From assembly GCF_021134715.1 (NCBI RefSeq), contig NC_060021.1, positions 3,038,001-3,102,000 on the forward strand: a stretch of DNA of 64,000 bases, in the 5' to 3' direction. The stretch is from Daphnia pulex. Its lineage: Eukaryota > Arthropoda > Branchiopoda > Diplostraca > Daphniidae. A model generated the notes under the pieces. It was not told the DNA's origin. It saw only the letters and a program-made list of their open reading frames with translations, and made no database searches. This document shows positions 43,325-54,531 of the stretch, in pieces. A program made the position numbers and the translations under genes. The number at the start of each line of letters is the position of its first letter. Positions within the stretch are counted from its first letter, which is position 1.

Positions 43325-44429
43325 AACAATTCAATTTAATAAACCCCCGCGAAATTCAAAAAATTGAATTTTATTTTTCAAAAAAGACTCGGAAGAAAGT
43401 CGAGCTATGCTCGAGTGTGAAAAAACACCACCAGATATAAATTTTTGTGTACTAATCTTTGAATAAAAAAACAAAACAATGTAAATAACTTTGATATCCC
43501 AATGATATAAAATACGAAACAAAACAAAAAATGAAAATGAAATTCTAACAAACGCAAACGATTGGAGACTTATTATTTTTGATACTTTTTATTTCTGATT
43601 TATGTTTCTTCTTTAAAAAGTGATTTGTCTTTTTATTCCCGGAGCGAATTCCGTTTTTCCCCCTTTGTGTGTGGGTGTGATTGTATAGGGCATTATACCT
43701 ATTGATGACCTATATAACAATTTTAGGCTGGTCTCTATTTATATATATACAAGGGATTGAAAATCTGAATTTCCTCCGGCTGCTGTCCATCTCTTTTTTT
43801 GTTTGTTTTTATTTTGTAACGAAAGAGAGAGACGTCTTATACAACTACATGCGGTGATGCATTCAAAAATTCAGCATGAAACAATACATGTGAAATAGAT
43901 AATAACCTAAGAATTAATTGGCACCTCGACCGATGGGCGCACCTTTTTTCATGAGATACATGCAGACACGTTTTCTTGATCGAATATTCAAACTCAGAAT
44001 AGAGAATTAGCTTGTGACAAGAAGGCGAGACAAATATATTGAACCGAAATACAAATTCAAAGAATATTGTCTCATCAAATAGCATAAAAATCCACTTGGT
44101 TTCTTTGGAGAAAAGAAGAAAGAGTTTAGATGCGCATTGGTTCTTAGATGTTTAGTCTTATTACAGGAGCAGTTGTATGGAGTGCACAAGGTCAGTCTTA
44201 ATCTAACGTCAAAACAGCATTTTTTTTCAGAAAATGGATATGTACAATGTTCAGGAGAAAAGTTCTGGACGCCAAAACATCTGATGTCTCATGGGCTAAT
44301 GTGTAGACAAATGCGATCACTCTTTTCAATTATTTCTTCTAAATTCTGTAGCAATATTCAAAAGAATGACAAGATAATTTAGCAGTAGGCCTAGCACAGA
44401 TGAAACGATGTAAAACAAAACAACAAATG
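43325..44429. other. intergenic region, no gene seen
   Basis: AT-rich with short random frames only. The first 200 bp are presumably the 3' UTR of the preceding gene (AATAAA near 43461). Confidence 0.4.
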
Positions 44430-45091
44430 TTACCTTTTCTGGTCCTTTTTCTCGCTTTCACCGTTGGCTTTAACAAATTTTCTAAGTTCATTGAATTGGT
44501 CGGTTGGTAAATTGAAAAAGTTATTCTCGACAATGTAGGCAGGCGGCCTATTATCGCCAATAAGTTTATTGTCATAGTCTGATGAGCTTTTCTCCACGGC
44601 GGAGTTGAAACCATCATCTCCTTCAACCCTTTGGTTAGCCAAATCGGCCAAATCAATGTTTTTGACAAGCCTTTCTCCTTTTTGATGCTGAAAAATAAAA
44701 TCGAATCACAAATTGAACTCGACAATGTACACGTGAAAGGCAAGATATCAAAAATCGACTTACTTGATTTCTGATAAATTTCAGAAAGTCACCGAATTGG
44801 TCGGCTGATAAATCGAAAAAGTTATCCTCGACAATAAAGGGCCTATTATCGCCAACTTTATTGTCATAGTCTGATAAGATTTTCTCCATCGCGGAATTGG
44901 CACCAGCAGGCAAAAAAGGATGCGGGAACCAATTCAAAGGAGCTCCGCCAACTCCCAGCGACAAAAATAAACAGCAGATGACCAAAACCGAAATCCTATC
45001 ATTTGTTAACATGAAATTATCAATAAAATTCTTTGCCTTGTACTAAATAAACACAATAAAGTAACAAAAAACCTCACCTAATGAGAATCAT
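44430..45091 (-). CDS. small secreted protein with an internally duplicated module
   Basis: Exons 45078-45091, 44764-44995 and 44430-44687 with clean GT-AG sites and matching phases give 167 codons. A signal peptide (MILIRISVLVICCLFLSLGVGGA) spans the exon 1/2 junction. Exon 2 and exon 3 each carry one copy of a ~45-residue module with the pattern SDYDNK, GDNRP, IVE(D/N)NFF, DQF and KF. The duplicated exon structure points to exon duplication. TATA-like GATAAAAG lies near 45195. The family is not recognised. It is highly acidic/Asn-rich, with no cysteines in the module, so it is unlikely to be an inhibitor fold. The last codon region (AAAAGGTAA) could alternatively be a splice donor. Confidence 0.65.
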
Positions 45092-45949
45092 GTTGCAGAC
45101 TGTATGATGTGCTGCTGATATGTTATAAGTAAAACGTTGTGGTAGTGTTGACTGATGAGTAGTGACTACAGCAGAGTTTCGCTGCTCCTTTTATCCTAGC
45201 CAAACTCCCAGTAACTGGATGTACCCATCATCATCAGAGGGGGCGGGTCCCTTGGAGTTCTTAATCTATAGGCTTTAACTAGTGCATTTAGCCTATAGTT
45301 GGCTAATATGCTTTTATTTTAACTATTGATGGCCTTCATCATAGCTACAGCTTTTGGGCACCTTTTTTCGGAAACAATTTATCTATCCTATGATAGCTCT
45401 CAATTATAATAGTGCTGGCATTCATTAATAATCCCTTTGGCCGTGACTTTGGAAGAACGGTATTTTAAAAATGATTGTTGATTAACGCTTTATAATCATC
45501 CATTGGCGAGAAATGAATTTTCAATTTGATTCATAAAACCTTGTCACATTTCTCCGGGATTTCTCATTTCACACCTGCGTTAGCGAAGCATTTTCTAGAT
45601 GAGGTAGTTTATATTATTACAATTCCTTCGATTCGAAATGTAGTCGGTCAATTATAACTTGAACCTTTAGCGTGAGATCATGCTTGTTGATAAGATCCAA
45701 AATTTGGACGACGCGCTCTCCAACTGCGCTCTCTAATTGGTTGCTGCTGCACGAGTGAATCCTCCATGGGCGTTGTCCATGCGCGTGTCGTAGACGATTT
45801 TCAGGAGGTTAGGAACGTCCAAATTTCGGAAAATGGCAATGCAATTTGGATTCACATCTTTTCCAAATTCCAGCAGAAACCGAATGATGCCTTGAAAACA
45901 ACCCAAAAGCCCAGTACGGTGGATCTACAACCCAATCAAAAAATGTAGA
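45092..45949. other. promoter region of the small secreted gene and spacer
   Basis: Contains the probable TATA box of the gene to the left. Otherwise AT-rich with no recognised feature. Confidence 0.35.
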
Positions 45950-46538
45950 ACAATGGGAAAAATCCCGCCCCGGACGATTCAAAAAATACCCCCCCCGCAC
46001 CATCATCAGTGGCCCAGTAAAGACGGAAGAAGAACTCGTCGTCATTTCCAGTCCCATTGAGGAAAAATCTCTCCCTGGCAACAGACTTTTACTCACCAAT
46101 ATCCAAGGTGGCGATTATGGGCGGATTGTTGGTAGCGGGGGATCAAACATCTATCGCATTGAAACAGAATACGAAATCGTCGTGAGTACAATAGGATCAG
46201 TCGACGGCACCTATTCACTGATGATATCCGGAAATAATGAGGAGATGTGAAAAGCGGCCGCCGACGACATCATACGTGGATTAACGGTCGTTACAAATTG
46301 TTCAAACTTGCAACTGTTGAAAAGGATTAAAAACTTCAGGCTATACGAGGTTGGAAAAAAGTACTACGTAATGATCAATCGTACGTTTGCCTCTGACGGC
46401 ATCAGCGGTAAGACGACCCTCATCGGGAGACTGGCTAGCTGCCAATCGGCTTACGTGGAATTGTTGGCCGAAATCGACGTTTCGCAAACCAAACAAAAAA
46501 AAAAGGACCTAAGTAAAGGAAAACCTCGATACAATTAA
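45950..46538 (+). pseudogene. KH-domain protein fragment, pseudogene
   Basis: One frame encodes a KH RNA-binding domain with the GxxG loop (GRIVGSGGSNIYRIE) and the following beta strand and helix, then a Lys-rich tail. A TGA interrupts the frame after GNNEEM (46247-46249) and further coding continues in the same frame to 46538. No intron is evident in this stretch and the end runs into an A-rich tract, so a processed copy is possible. The parent gene cannot be named from this fragment. Confidence 0.5.
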
Positions 46539-46797
46539 AATGCCCCTTCCCCCCCTCCCAACCCCAAAAAAACAAAAAAAAAACAAAAAAACAATTACTC
46601 TTTTTTATGTGCTTATTATGTCTTTATGTCTTTTGTCTTATTCTTCATCTTTCCCCTTAAATCTTTCCCTTCATCCTTTTTTTCTTCTTCATCTTTTTCG
46701 TCATCTTCTTCTTTCATAAATTGGGTCGGATATTGGTAGTTTCATCCGGCAAAACTTTAAATTCGACACCCATTTGAAACTGGGACAGACGCTAGGG
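46539..46797. other. low-complexity spacer
   Basis: A/C-rich then T/C-rich tracts (CCCCTTCCC, poly-A, TTCTTCATC repeats). No feature assigned. Confidence 0.4.
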
Positions 46798-49090
46798 GTT
46801 CTACGCAGGATACTCGTAAGAACCACCTAGCGGCTGTCCGAGTTTCCGTGCAGGATACTGTACCTTCGACATATGGCAACTATATTTCGACTGGTGCGAG
46901 AATACGTCGACACAGTGTATATGCTTAACTACTTCGACAATTAGTTTTTAAGTTTAGGTTAAGGTAGTTAAGGTTAGGTTAGATTAGGTTAGGTCGAACT
47001 ATATACGCTATATATCAGTTGTCGAAATATTTTCGCACCATTGTGGAAATATAGTTGCTAGCTGTTGAAGGCGCGTTAAATGGGTGTCGAATTTAAGTTT
47101 TGTTGGATGAACATTGTCAATATCACGACCCGATTTCTTTTCTTTTGGTTTCACCTTCTTTCTCATTTCCTTATTTTCATTAGCTTCCTTCGTGTGAATG
47201 AATGGAGTGTGGATTTGAAGAATGTGTGTCAATTTGTGTGTGCGTGATTTGTTTGAATGTCTGAATAAAATTTCTTAAACCAAAACTATACCATCAACAT
47301 CATTTGTTTTTCTTTTTAATATTTAACATTTTTAGCAAGTAATACTCACTCAACACTAATAGGTATAAGGCATTTCACATTGAACATAATTAAATTCGTT
47401 TTCTACTTTTGGGTGTCTGTTATAAATTTCAGACAAACAGAATAAACGACGATTGGGAGAGGGTATTGAAATGTTCAAATGGCTTTGGATGACGATATTG
47501 TTTCGCGCAGTTGACCAGGTGACCAGGTCAGTCGCCTCCTTAATTGGAGGTGGCTGATGGCACTTCTTCTGCTAGTATCTCGTCAATTTCGACAAGTTTT
47601 CAATTTTACCATCTGAAATTGGAGAGGAGTGCATCAGGATAGGGTATCGCTTTTTGTGAATAAATAATTCAATTTTCTTTCCCTTTACCGGTATGTGGGT
47701 TCAATAAATATTTTTCAAAATTCAAAACGGATAAATTCTCATTATCTAAAGTTAAAAAAACGGTTTAAGATAAGACGGGCTATAAATTAAAGATAAGACG
47801 GGCTATAAATTAATCATTAGATGTGGGCAGAGAACATATGTAATTTTTTTTTTACCTTTTCACACAATATTTTCTTTTTCAAAAGGAGTGTCCTGTACGC
47901 CGTCACGAAAAAAATTTCGAATAAAATTAAATCCGATCCTAATAAACTCAGAAATCATTAGCTAAAATGCAAGCCAACTTTCTTTTACTGGTTCTTCGCT
48001 TCACTTTCAAATATTTCACCCGCGTGTGATTTAGCAGACGAACCAACAGGATCAAATAGGAAGCCGTCTATCAATCTTTTACACAACAACCAGCCCAAAA
48101 GCGGAGAATATTAAAAAAAACAAACTGAAAAACAATTTTGCAAAATAATTTATTATGTTCAAACATTCTTCTTTTGGCAAAATTTAAAGAATGGTAATAA
48201 AAGTCATGATGGTACCAATCATGAAGCACCAAATGATGGCACTTTTAATAAGTATTGACTAAATCATTGATGATGGTTTGTTGCGGACGCAATGACCGGC
48301 TCTGTAATAAACGGAGTGGAATCGTTTGTTTCATCATTTGTATCATCAATAACAACTGAGTTATGTTCGTGAGTATTTTCTTGTCCTTTTTTACAACGAC
48401 TTTAAAGAAGAAGAAAAAGAGTATGCTAAAAATGCGGCAAAATTGGCAGCTTCAAGCATCGATAACGCCGCTTCGATTGCTGTAAATACATGAGACTATT
48501 AGTACAAACAACGTAGTAGCTGGTAGTAATTAAACAAATATTGCGTATACTCACTTTTCCACGTAATAATTGGCGACTCAAAATTGAAGAAATTAAAAAC
48601 GCTGATGAAAAGTCTTTTGGATGCAAATGAAGTAAAATAGGGCACAATATTTGTTCTGAAAAAAAAAAATAAATAGATAAAGGAATTGAAAAAATATCAA
48701 AGGAATTTTTACCATAAACTTTGGCCATTTCGAGTCCAGATAAGTAGCTACTGAGACCAACAATGAGAATGTTGAACCAGAACAATCCCGCAGTAAACGT
48801 CAACATGTTCAGAATTAGAAATATCCAAAAGGTTGCGTCGCCCGTCTTAAATCACAAGATAAATGGTGATGAATTTTTCGAATTGAAATTGAGGCAAAAT
48901 GAATTGATTACATCACGTCGCAGGACTTCCGCGAGTTCCAGAATGGCCATTAAAATTGTCAACAGCACCTGGGATGAGACAAAGGCCTGATAAATCAGCC
49001 CACCAATTAAGCGCAGCCGATTTCTGTTATTGAATGAATAAGCGAAGAATTTCTAGAAAATCAGTAAAAGATAACTAAAAAATGACAAAT
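46798..49090. repeat. direct repeat copy 2 with TTAGG-like tract
   Basis: Homologous to 37861-39060 in the same orientation and more complete. It includes the same TTAGG-like stretch near 46950-46995 and contains the membrane-protein gene below. The copies are clearly diverged, so the duplication is old compared with the 5.56 kb array. Confidence 0.7.
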
Positions 49091-49247
49091 GAGTAATACT
49101 TGGTTAAGTCGAATTGAATGAACTGCAGTTGGTTGCAGAAGAGCGAGAATGTAATCAAATGCCACTTATTGCCGCCATATTGGACCTTTAGTAAAACCTC
49201 CTCGCCACCGCCAATAGAGTTGGCTAACGTCCGAAGTTGCCAATTCG
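48426..49247 (-). CDS. putative multi-pass membrane protein, unrecognised family
   Basis: Several minus-strand exons: about 49247-49100 (LANSIGGGEEVLLKVQYG... LFCNQLQF); about 49050-48890 (IGGLIYQAFVSSQVLLTILM, hydrophobic); about 48830-48715 (MLTFTAGLFWFNILIVGLSS, hydrophobic, GTAAAA donor); about 48660-48555 (LCPILLHLHPKDF, GTGAGT donor); then a short terminal exon. At least two long transmembrane segments are visible. I could not make the first two exons join in phase, so boundaries or integrity are uncertain. A chemoreceptor-type or other lineage-specific membrane family is possible but not shown. Confidence 0.35.
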
Positions 49248-49743
49248 CTGAAATTGTAAAAAAAAAAATGGACGTGAACTAGTAACAGTTTTTTCATGGC
49301 GGCTTACGGAGTTTCGCCCGTTTCAGTTTTAGTTTTAATTTTTTCCATTTAAATTTTCGTCAGTTCCGTTAAGAATTAGATTACAAAATTCCTTCGTTAT
49401 CAGGTAATCTTTCAATTTTTATTTCACCTCGATAGTCATTGTAGTTAATTTATTATTGATTTTTAAGTAAAAGGCATTTTATTTTCAAAGACTATATATC
49501 CTACCCCGAGGAAAGAGAACCCCGCGCCACCCCTTTGTCCCCTCTTAGTTTCTTCCTTCGTCTCTTCTTTCCATTCTTCCCTTGGGGCAGGAAATGGCGA
49601 TATCTTTTTGTAAACACGGCTGGGACGTTTACAAAAAAATTAATAATAAAAAAAATACTATGACCATCGAGGGTAAATAAAACTTTTTTAAGTTTTATTT
49701 TCACTGCTCTCTGGAATTGTCATGGCGCAAAAAATGAACATCT

Positions 49744-49840
49744 GTTGAGTCAGTTTTAGCTGTTTCTTTAATAATCGATTGATAGAATATTGATCAACAT
49801 CTCGATCGATTATTAAATGAACAGCTAAAACTGACTCAAC
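49744..49840. repeat. 97-nt hairpin with 36-bp stem
   Basis: Arms 49744-49779 and 49805-49840 are complementary over 36 bp with a single 3-nt internal mismatch (TCT against CAT) and a 25-nt loop. Core arm GTTGAGTCAGTTTTAGCTGTT. The size and mismatch resemble a microRNA precursor. A foldback MITE relic is the alternative. Confidence 0.7.
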
Positions 49841-50284
49841 AGCTGTTCGTCTGCTTTTTTTGGGGCCTTAATTAGGCTTCTCCTACCAAAGATGGCTGAA
49901 CAGCCAAATTTGGGAAGCAGGAGCCTAATACAACTTTAAGCTTAAATATCTCGCGAAATTAATTTTTTTGAGGTAACAACCCTCTCGAAAAAATGATCCC
50001 CGTAAAAAATTACCATAGCCTAGTTAAAAACAAATCATCTTTATTTTCCGTGCGTGTACCCCATTACTACAGCGGACAAGATTTACAATTACAAAAGAAC
50101 TGTGTGAAATTTTCTCTTGTATTTTTGAAAGTTCATTTGGGATCCTTTTTATGTTTCGGAATTATGTGTGATTTCATTTCAATTAATTTTTACGATAGAT
50201 GCATTTGTCATTCATTGGAATGGATTTGAAAATTCTTATTTAATCTTAAGTGGGATCTGTTCAAGTAAAATTCACTTAGTACTA

Positions 50285-50530
50285 TCGCAACAGTGTAGGG
50301 ACTGTGAACAACTATTGTAGTTGAAATAGGACTGCGAAAAACCTTTTTCAATTACTACAACACTTTTCGATTCAATTACTACTGTGATTAACCTTTTACA
50401 ATTGGTATAGGGTTTGAATACTTGTTACAATTCAATTAGCACTGCGTGCAAGCTTTTACAATTAGATGGACTAAGAACAAGCTTTAGCATTTCAATAGGA
50501 CTGCGAACAACTTTTACCATTACAGTTTGT
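50285..50530 (+). repeat. imperfect tandem repeat
   Basis: Five or six degenerate copies of a ~45-bp unit containing AGGACTGCGAACAACTTTTACAATT. No coding capacity. Confidence 0.5.
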
Positions 50531-50759
50531 AATTTTCCCTTCTATTTTTTGGTTCATTAGGGATTTCCCGCCTTTAGTAGATCCATGTGACACTTCATTG
50601 GATTTCATTTATAGCTACATAGTCTGGAGCAAGATTATTCATCCCCTAACATATTTCATGATAGAAATGTTTCAATATTCTTCATCCTAGAAATCATCAG
50701 ATTCTTTGTCTACATACCTGTTTTCTGTTTCCGTATTCCTACCTAAAGAAAGAAATTTG

Positions 50760-50995
50760 AGTTTTGCAATTCTTTTTTCAGTAGACAATTATTATTACTT
50801 TGTTGTCGACCATCTCGCTGACACATCCCCTCCAAGTGGTCATCCCAGTCCGCCATTGTGAAGATATTTCTGAAGTACTCCACTTGTGGTCTTCTTTGCG
50901 GACTTCTAATTCCACGACGTTTTCCACGTTGATATCCCTTACCATGGTGACGAGGTAAAGGGTTTTTGGTAATTGTTAACATAAGAAAATAGTTA
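50760..50995 (-). CDS. possible Arg-rich exon
   Basis: A minus-strand open frame with a basic segment (GKGYQRGKRRGIRSPQRRP) followed by a more acidic stretch (MADWDDHLEGM). Composition resembles the Arg/Ser/Pro-rich exons at 51534-51990 on the same strand, so it may be a downstream exon of the same gene. No domain is recognised and no confirmed splice join was found. Confidence 0.25.
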
Positions 50996-51533
50996 TTAAG
51001 AGTTGAAAGGCAAAGAATTAGGTGTATAAGATTACAGTAATTGTTGTCCCAGAAGCTGGGCCCACATTAACCATTATTAACTCCTGGCTTCGTCCCCTTT
51101 TGTGATACAAGTGTAATACTTTTGCTGGCACTCACGGAGACGTGGATATAGCTGCACCAGCTTTCCAAGCACGCTTTCCTTATTGTCTAAATAATTTAGC
51201 ACGATATTATTTCGCCAACGAGGCCGTTTGCTTCTAGAACCTCCCAATAAAAGAATTCTGGAGCGTAGTAGGGTTCGTCGGAAGAAAAATCGTGTCGAAT
51301 ATGGTACAAGAAGAAATCCTTGTTTTCCTTATCGTTTTTCTCTATGAAAAACATGTTTTCATGAATTAGAATTTTCGAATTTCCCCTGTACGAATTGCGA
51401 CAACTTTAATTAAATTTAGTTACTAGAAATAGTGGTCTTAGCAGATGTCTTCGTCATTTTCCCACTACGTATTTCCTTCTTCACAGTCGAGTATTTCTCC
51501 CCCCCCCCCCCCATAATTTGTTTTTGGTGGCGA

Positions 51534-51990
51534 TTACGATCTTCTAGAAGGTCCTGGCCTTGAGGACGTTGATCGGGTAGACGGGCCTTGCTTAGGTGAC
51601 AGGGATCGTCTAAACGGTCCCGGATTTGGTGATCCCGCACATGGAGACGGGCTTGATGAAGATGCCTTTGATTTCCTGGCCGATGGTGGGGAATTTATAC
51701 TTCTTGACAAATTTACTCGCGAATACGGGGAATATCCTAAAAAAATAATTCATGTTATTGGCCGTTCCGTAATTGATGAGTTTTTTTTACTTGGCGTAGG
51801 TTCCGCAAATAGTGCCCCTCGTCCGCGTGTTCTATTTAGAGATGGCCCCGACGAATTACCTAACGTACTGTGATGACCGCGGGCCCTACCTAAAGATGGC
51901 ATCGCCTGGACTCTAGGATCAGCGTCAAATAAGATAGATTGGCCACGGGTGGGGTAATTTAGAAGCGGGGTTATATCCTCTTCGGGGGTG
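51534..51990 (-). CDS. putative Arg/Ser/Pro-rich protein gene (two exons)
   Basis: Exon A is about 51990-51791 and exon B is 51736-51534. A GTAAAA donor after 51791 and a T-tract AG acceptor before 51736 join in phase. The joined frame is open and low-complexity: exon A has RARGHHSTLG and NRTRGRGALF; exon B is dense in Ser, Pro and Arg (SSSSPSPCAGSPNPGPFRRS). This composition is typical of disordered RNA-binding proteins. The 5' start is not identified. The end could be the TAA at 51534 or a GTAATC donor overlapping it. Confidence 0.35.
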
Positions 51991-52388
51991 GTACGCAGGG
52001 TAGGTTGTTTCCTTTATTTCTTCGAAATACAATTTCTACCGAAAATCGAAATCAATTTCACAACAATTTTCATTTTACAGACAACAACGCGTGAAATCAA
52101 TTTTCTTTTTAAACAATGTTCACAACATCAAACGGCAAAATTCATTTTCTCAATCTTTTGTTGGCTATATTTTACTATTTTTATCTGGGTTACCAGAAAG
52201 GCATGGTTTGAGCTCCTCGCAATTCAATTTCCTCCCAACCCGACCAGCCCAAATTTCTCCTGCGGTACTGCCAGGGTACTGCAAGAGAAATTTCTCGTGG
52301 CTTGTAGTAAAATTGTATTTTAAATTTCACGTAATTCTTTTGCATTCTAACTATACAACCTAACTACAGATGTAACAAATTTCTAGAT

Positions 52389-52955
52389 ACTGGTCCCTAT
52401 TTGCTGTTCCAACCGCTAACAATTTACACGCCTTTTACACCAACGTTCTCGGTTTCTTCATTTCGTTTTTTCAGACGCTTACTCTGACGAGTACTTTCCT
52501 CATTTTTACGTTTGGATTTTTCTGTACTGGTTGGTGGCTCACCATCGTCACAGTCACTGATCAGTTGAACCTTTAGTTTCATCCGATTTTTATTCTTTTT
52601 TTCTCGTTCATGGTTTCTCTTCTTTCCGGTGTCACTTGATTCCAACAGAAGTAAAACAAGCCTTTTTTTCTTCCCTGTACCAATGTTCCGTTGAGGAGTG
52701 AAGAATGACTTGAATTGGATAATTGGTTTTGCGCTTCAACGGCGTTGGTAGTTTTTGGACAAATTGCCCAATCTGCATATTAGATCTCAAGATATTAGCG
52801 ACTCCAACAGCTAATAAATAAATTTTGTTAGCGGTTGGAACAGCAAATAGATTCAAGTATCTAAGAATATTTATATTATATCGCCTTGTTATTAGCGACT
52901 CCAACAGCTAATAAATTAATTTTGTTAGCGTTTGGAACAGCAAATAGGGACCAGA
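52389..52955. mobile_element. terminal-inverted-repeat element, ~570 bp
   Basis: Arms of about 33 bp, starting CTGGTCCCTATTTGCTGTTC at the left and inverted at 52922-52954. A second partial inner copy of the right arm is at 52818-52848. Between them are two minus-strand frames, one Lys/Arg/Glu-rich (52424-52645). I saw no convincing target duplication, so the superfamily is unassigned. The Lys-rich frame could be a captured exon. Confidence 0.45.
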
Positions 52956-53399
52956 ATTGGTTTGTTGTAAGGCTTTACTTCCCGTTTGGATGTTGGAACT
53001 ATCTAATCGGAAATTATTTTTACGTTTAAATCAAACTTATCGGCCAACTTAACAAAACGACTAAAGCAGGGCCTATGATGATGGCACGTCTCCATCGGCA
53101 TGTGAAAGCAGCGTTAAGTAGCAAAATGCTTTGTGCTTAAGTTACTCATTGTCGGGAAATTTTGTATATTCTTCGAGAGACGTGCAAAAACTATAAGATA
53201 GGGAAAACTTGGAATTTGAATTGTGTGGTTATTCACAATGCTGATTACTTTAAAAACGTAAGGCACAATTAAATGAAAAAACTAAGCTAACTCAAATATA
53301 TTTTTATATTCTCAGGGGAAGTCTTTCTATTTCTTAGAGAGTGGAATAAAGGGATAGATTATTACCACTGGGATTTCTATCACACAATGTCTTTTCTGG

Positions 53400-54450
53400 A
53401 ACAACACATAAAACAGAGAACGTAACTGCTATAACAATTGTTTATTGAAATTATAAATGGCACTTGTACAGCAATTTTTTTTACGTTACAGTAGGTTTAC
53501 CAATCTCTCATCAGCGAAGGTACTACATATTGATTTAGTAAAAGATCTGCTGCGAATGAAATGGAGAATGATGAGTAAGTGGAAAATGTTGACAAAGAGT
53601 ATGTATTATTACATTCAAACGACGAGTCATTGCTATCAAACGATACACAATTACTAATTATAGACAGCGAATCATCTTTGAACAGCGAAGATTCTCTACA
53701 AATTTCAGGTACACATACATGTGTTTCAATGTTCTCAATTTACACCGTTTAATTATATTGACTGTTTAATGAAATTTCCAATTACGATATTATATACAGG
53801 TTCCATGAATGTATCTTGTAGCAAAGATGTATTGACAACGAAACAAATATTGACTTCCATGGCTTCAAGTCAAAGCTAGAAATCTGTCAAATATCCTTTT
53901 GAATCAGATACCTCAACCGAAATTCGACCTCAACTGTTTCTCAAAACATCGACACCCACTCTTTCAACTTTATCATCAGCTGGAATAGCGTAATTTTTTA
54001 TATTACTACATATTGCAAATTTATCTTCCTAGTTATCCGTGCAAAGCGCAAAATGAAATTAGAAGAATCTCGAGCAGAAAAAGATAAATGTCGATGCTGG
54101 TATCACAGTCGATTAATAAGAAACCAATCATAAACAAAATCATAATGTGATTGAGAAAAAAGAATAACTCGATGAATTGACGAAGGAATGGAGAAATGAT
54201 TACAAAGTTTTGGCCGATAAAGGTATAAATGCTTTGAAATGATCAATTCATATACACGTTTAGGTACAATAATCTTCTCATTTATAGTTTCTAAGATCAG
54301 TAAGAGCATAAAGAACGATGTACGATTACAAATGGAACAATTATGAAGCAGGGAAAAAAGAGAAGAAAAAGTCCAAGATTAGGAAGAAGAAAGAAGAGGA
54401 CAGGTTGAACCAAGCTTAATCATTCTTTGGAATTAGAATAGAACCAATTG
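53400..54450 (+). other. degenerate sequence, possible Harbinger Myb-like ORF remnant
   Basis: Broken plus-strand frames with short basic/acidic stretches (LDELTKEWRNDYKVLADK) and a Lys/Glu-rich end near 54350. Harbinger elements carry a second, Myb/SANT-like gene near the transposase, and the position next to the HARBI1 fragment fits. The match itself is too weak to assert. Confidence 0.2.
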
Positions 54451-54531
54451 TATTACGTTACTCAGCGTTATCAAAATCAATAATAAAGATCATTTCGAGC
54501 AATTCTTCCGATGCCATTAATCTTCCTCCTC

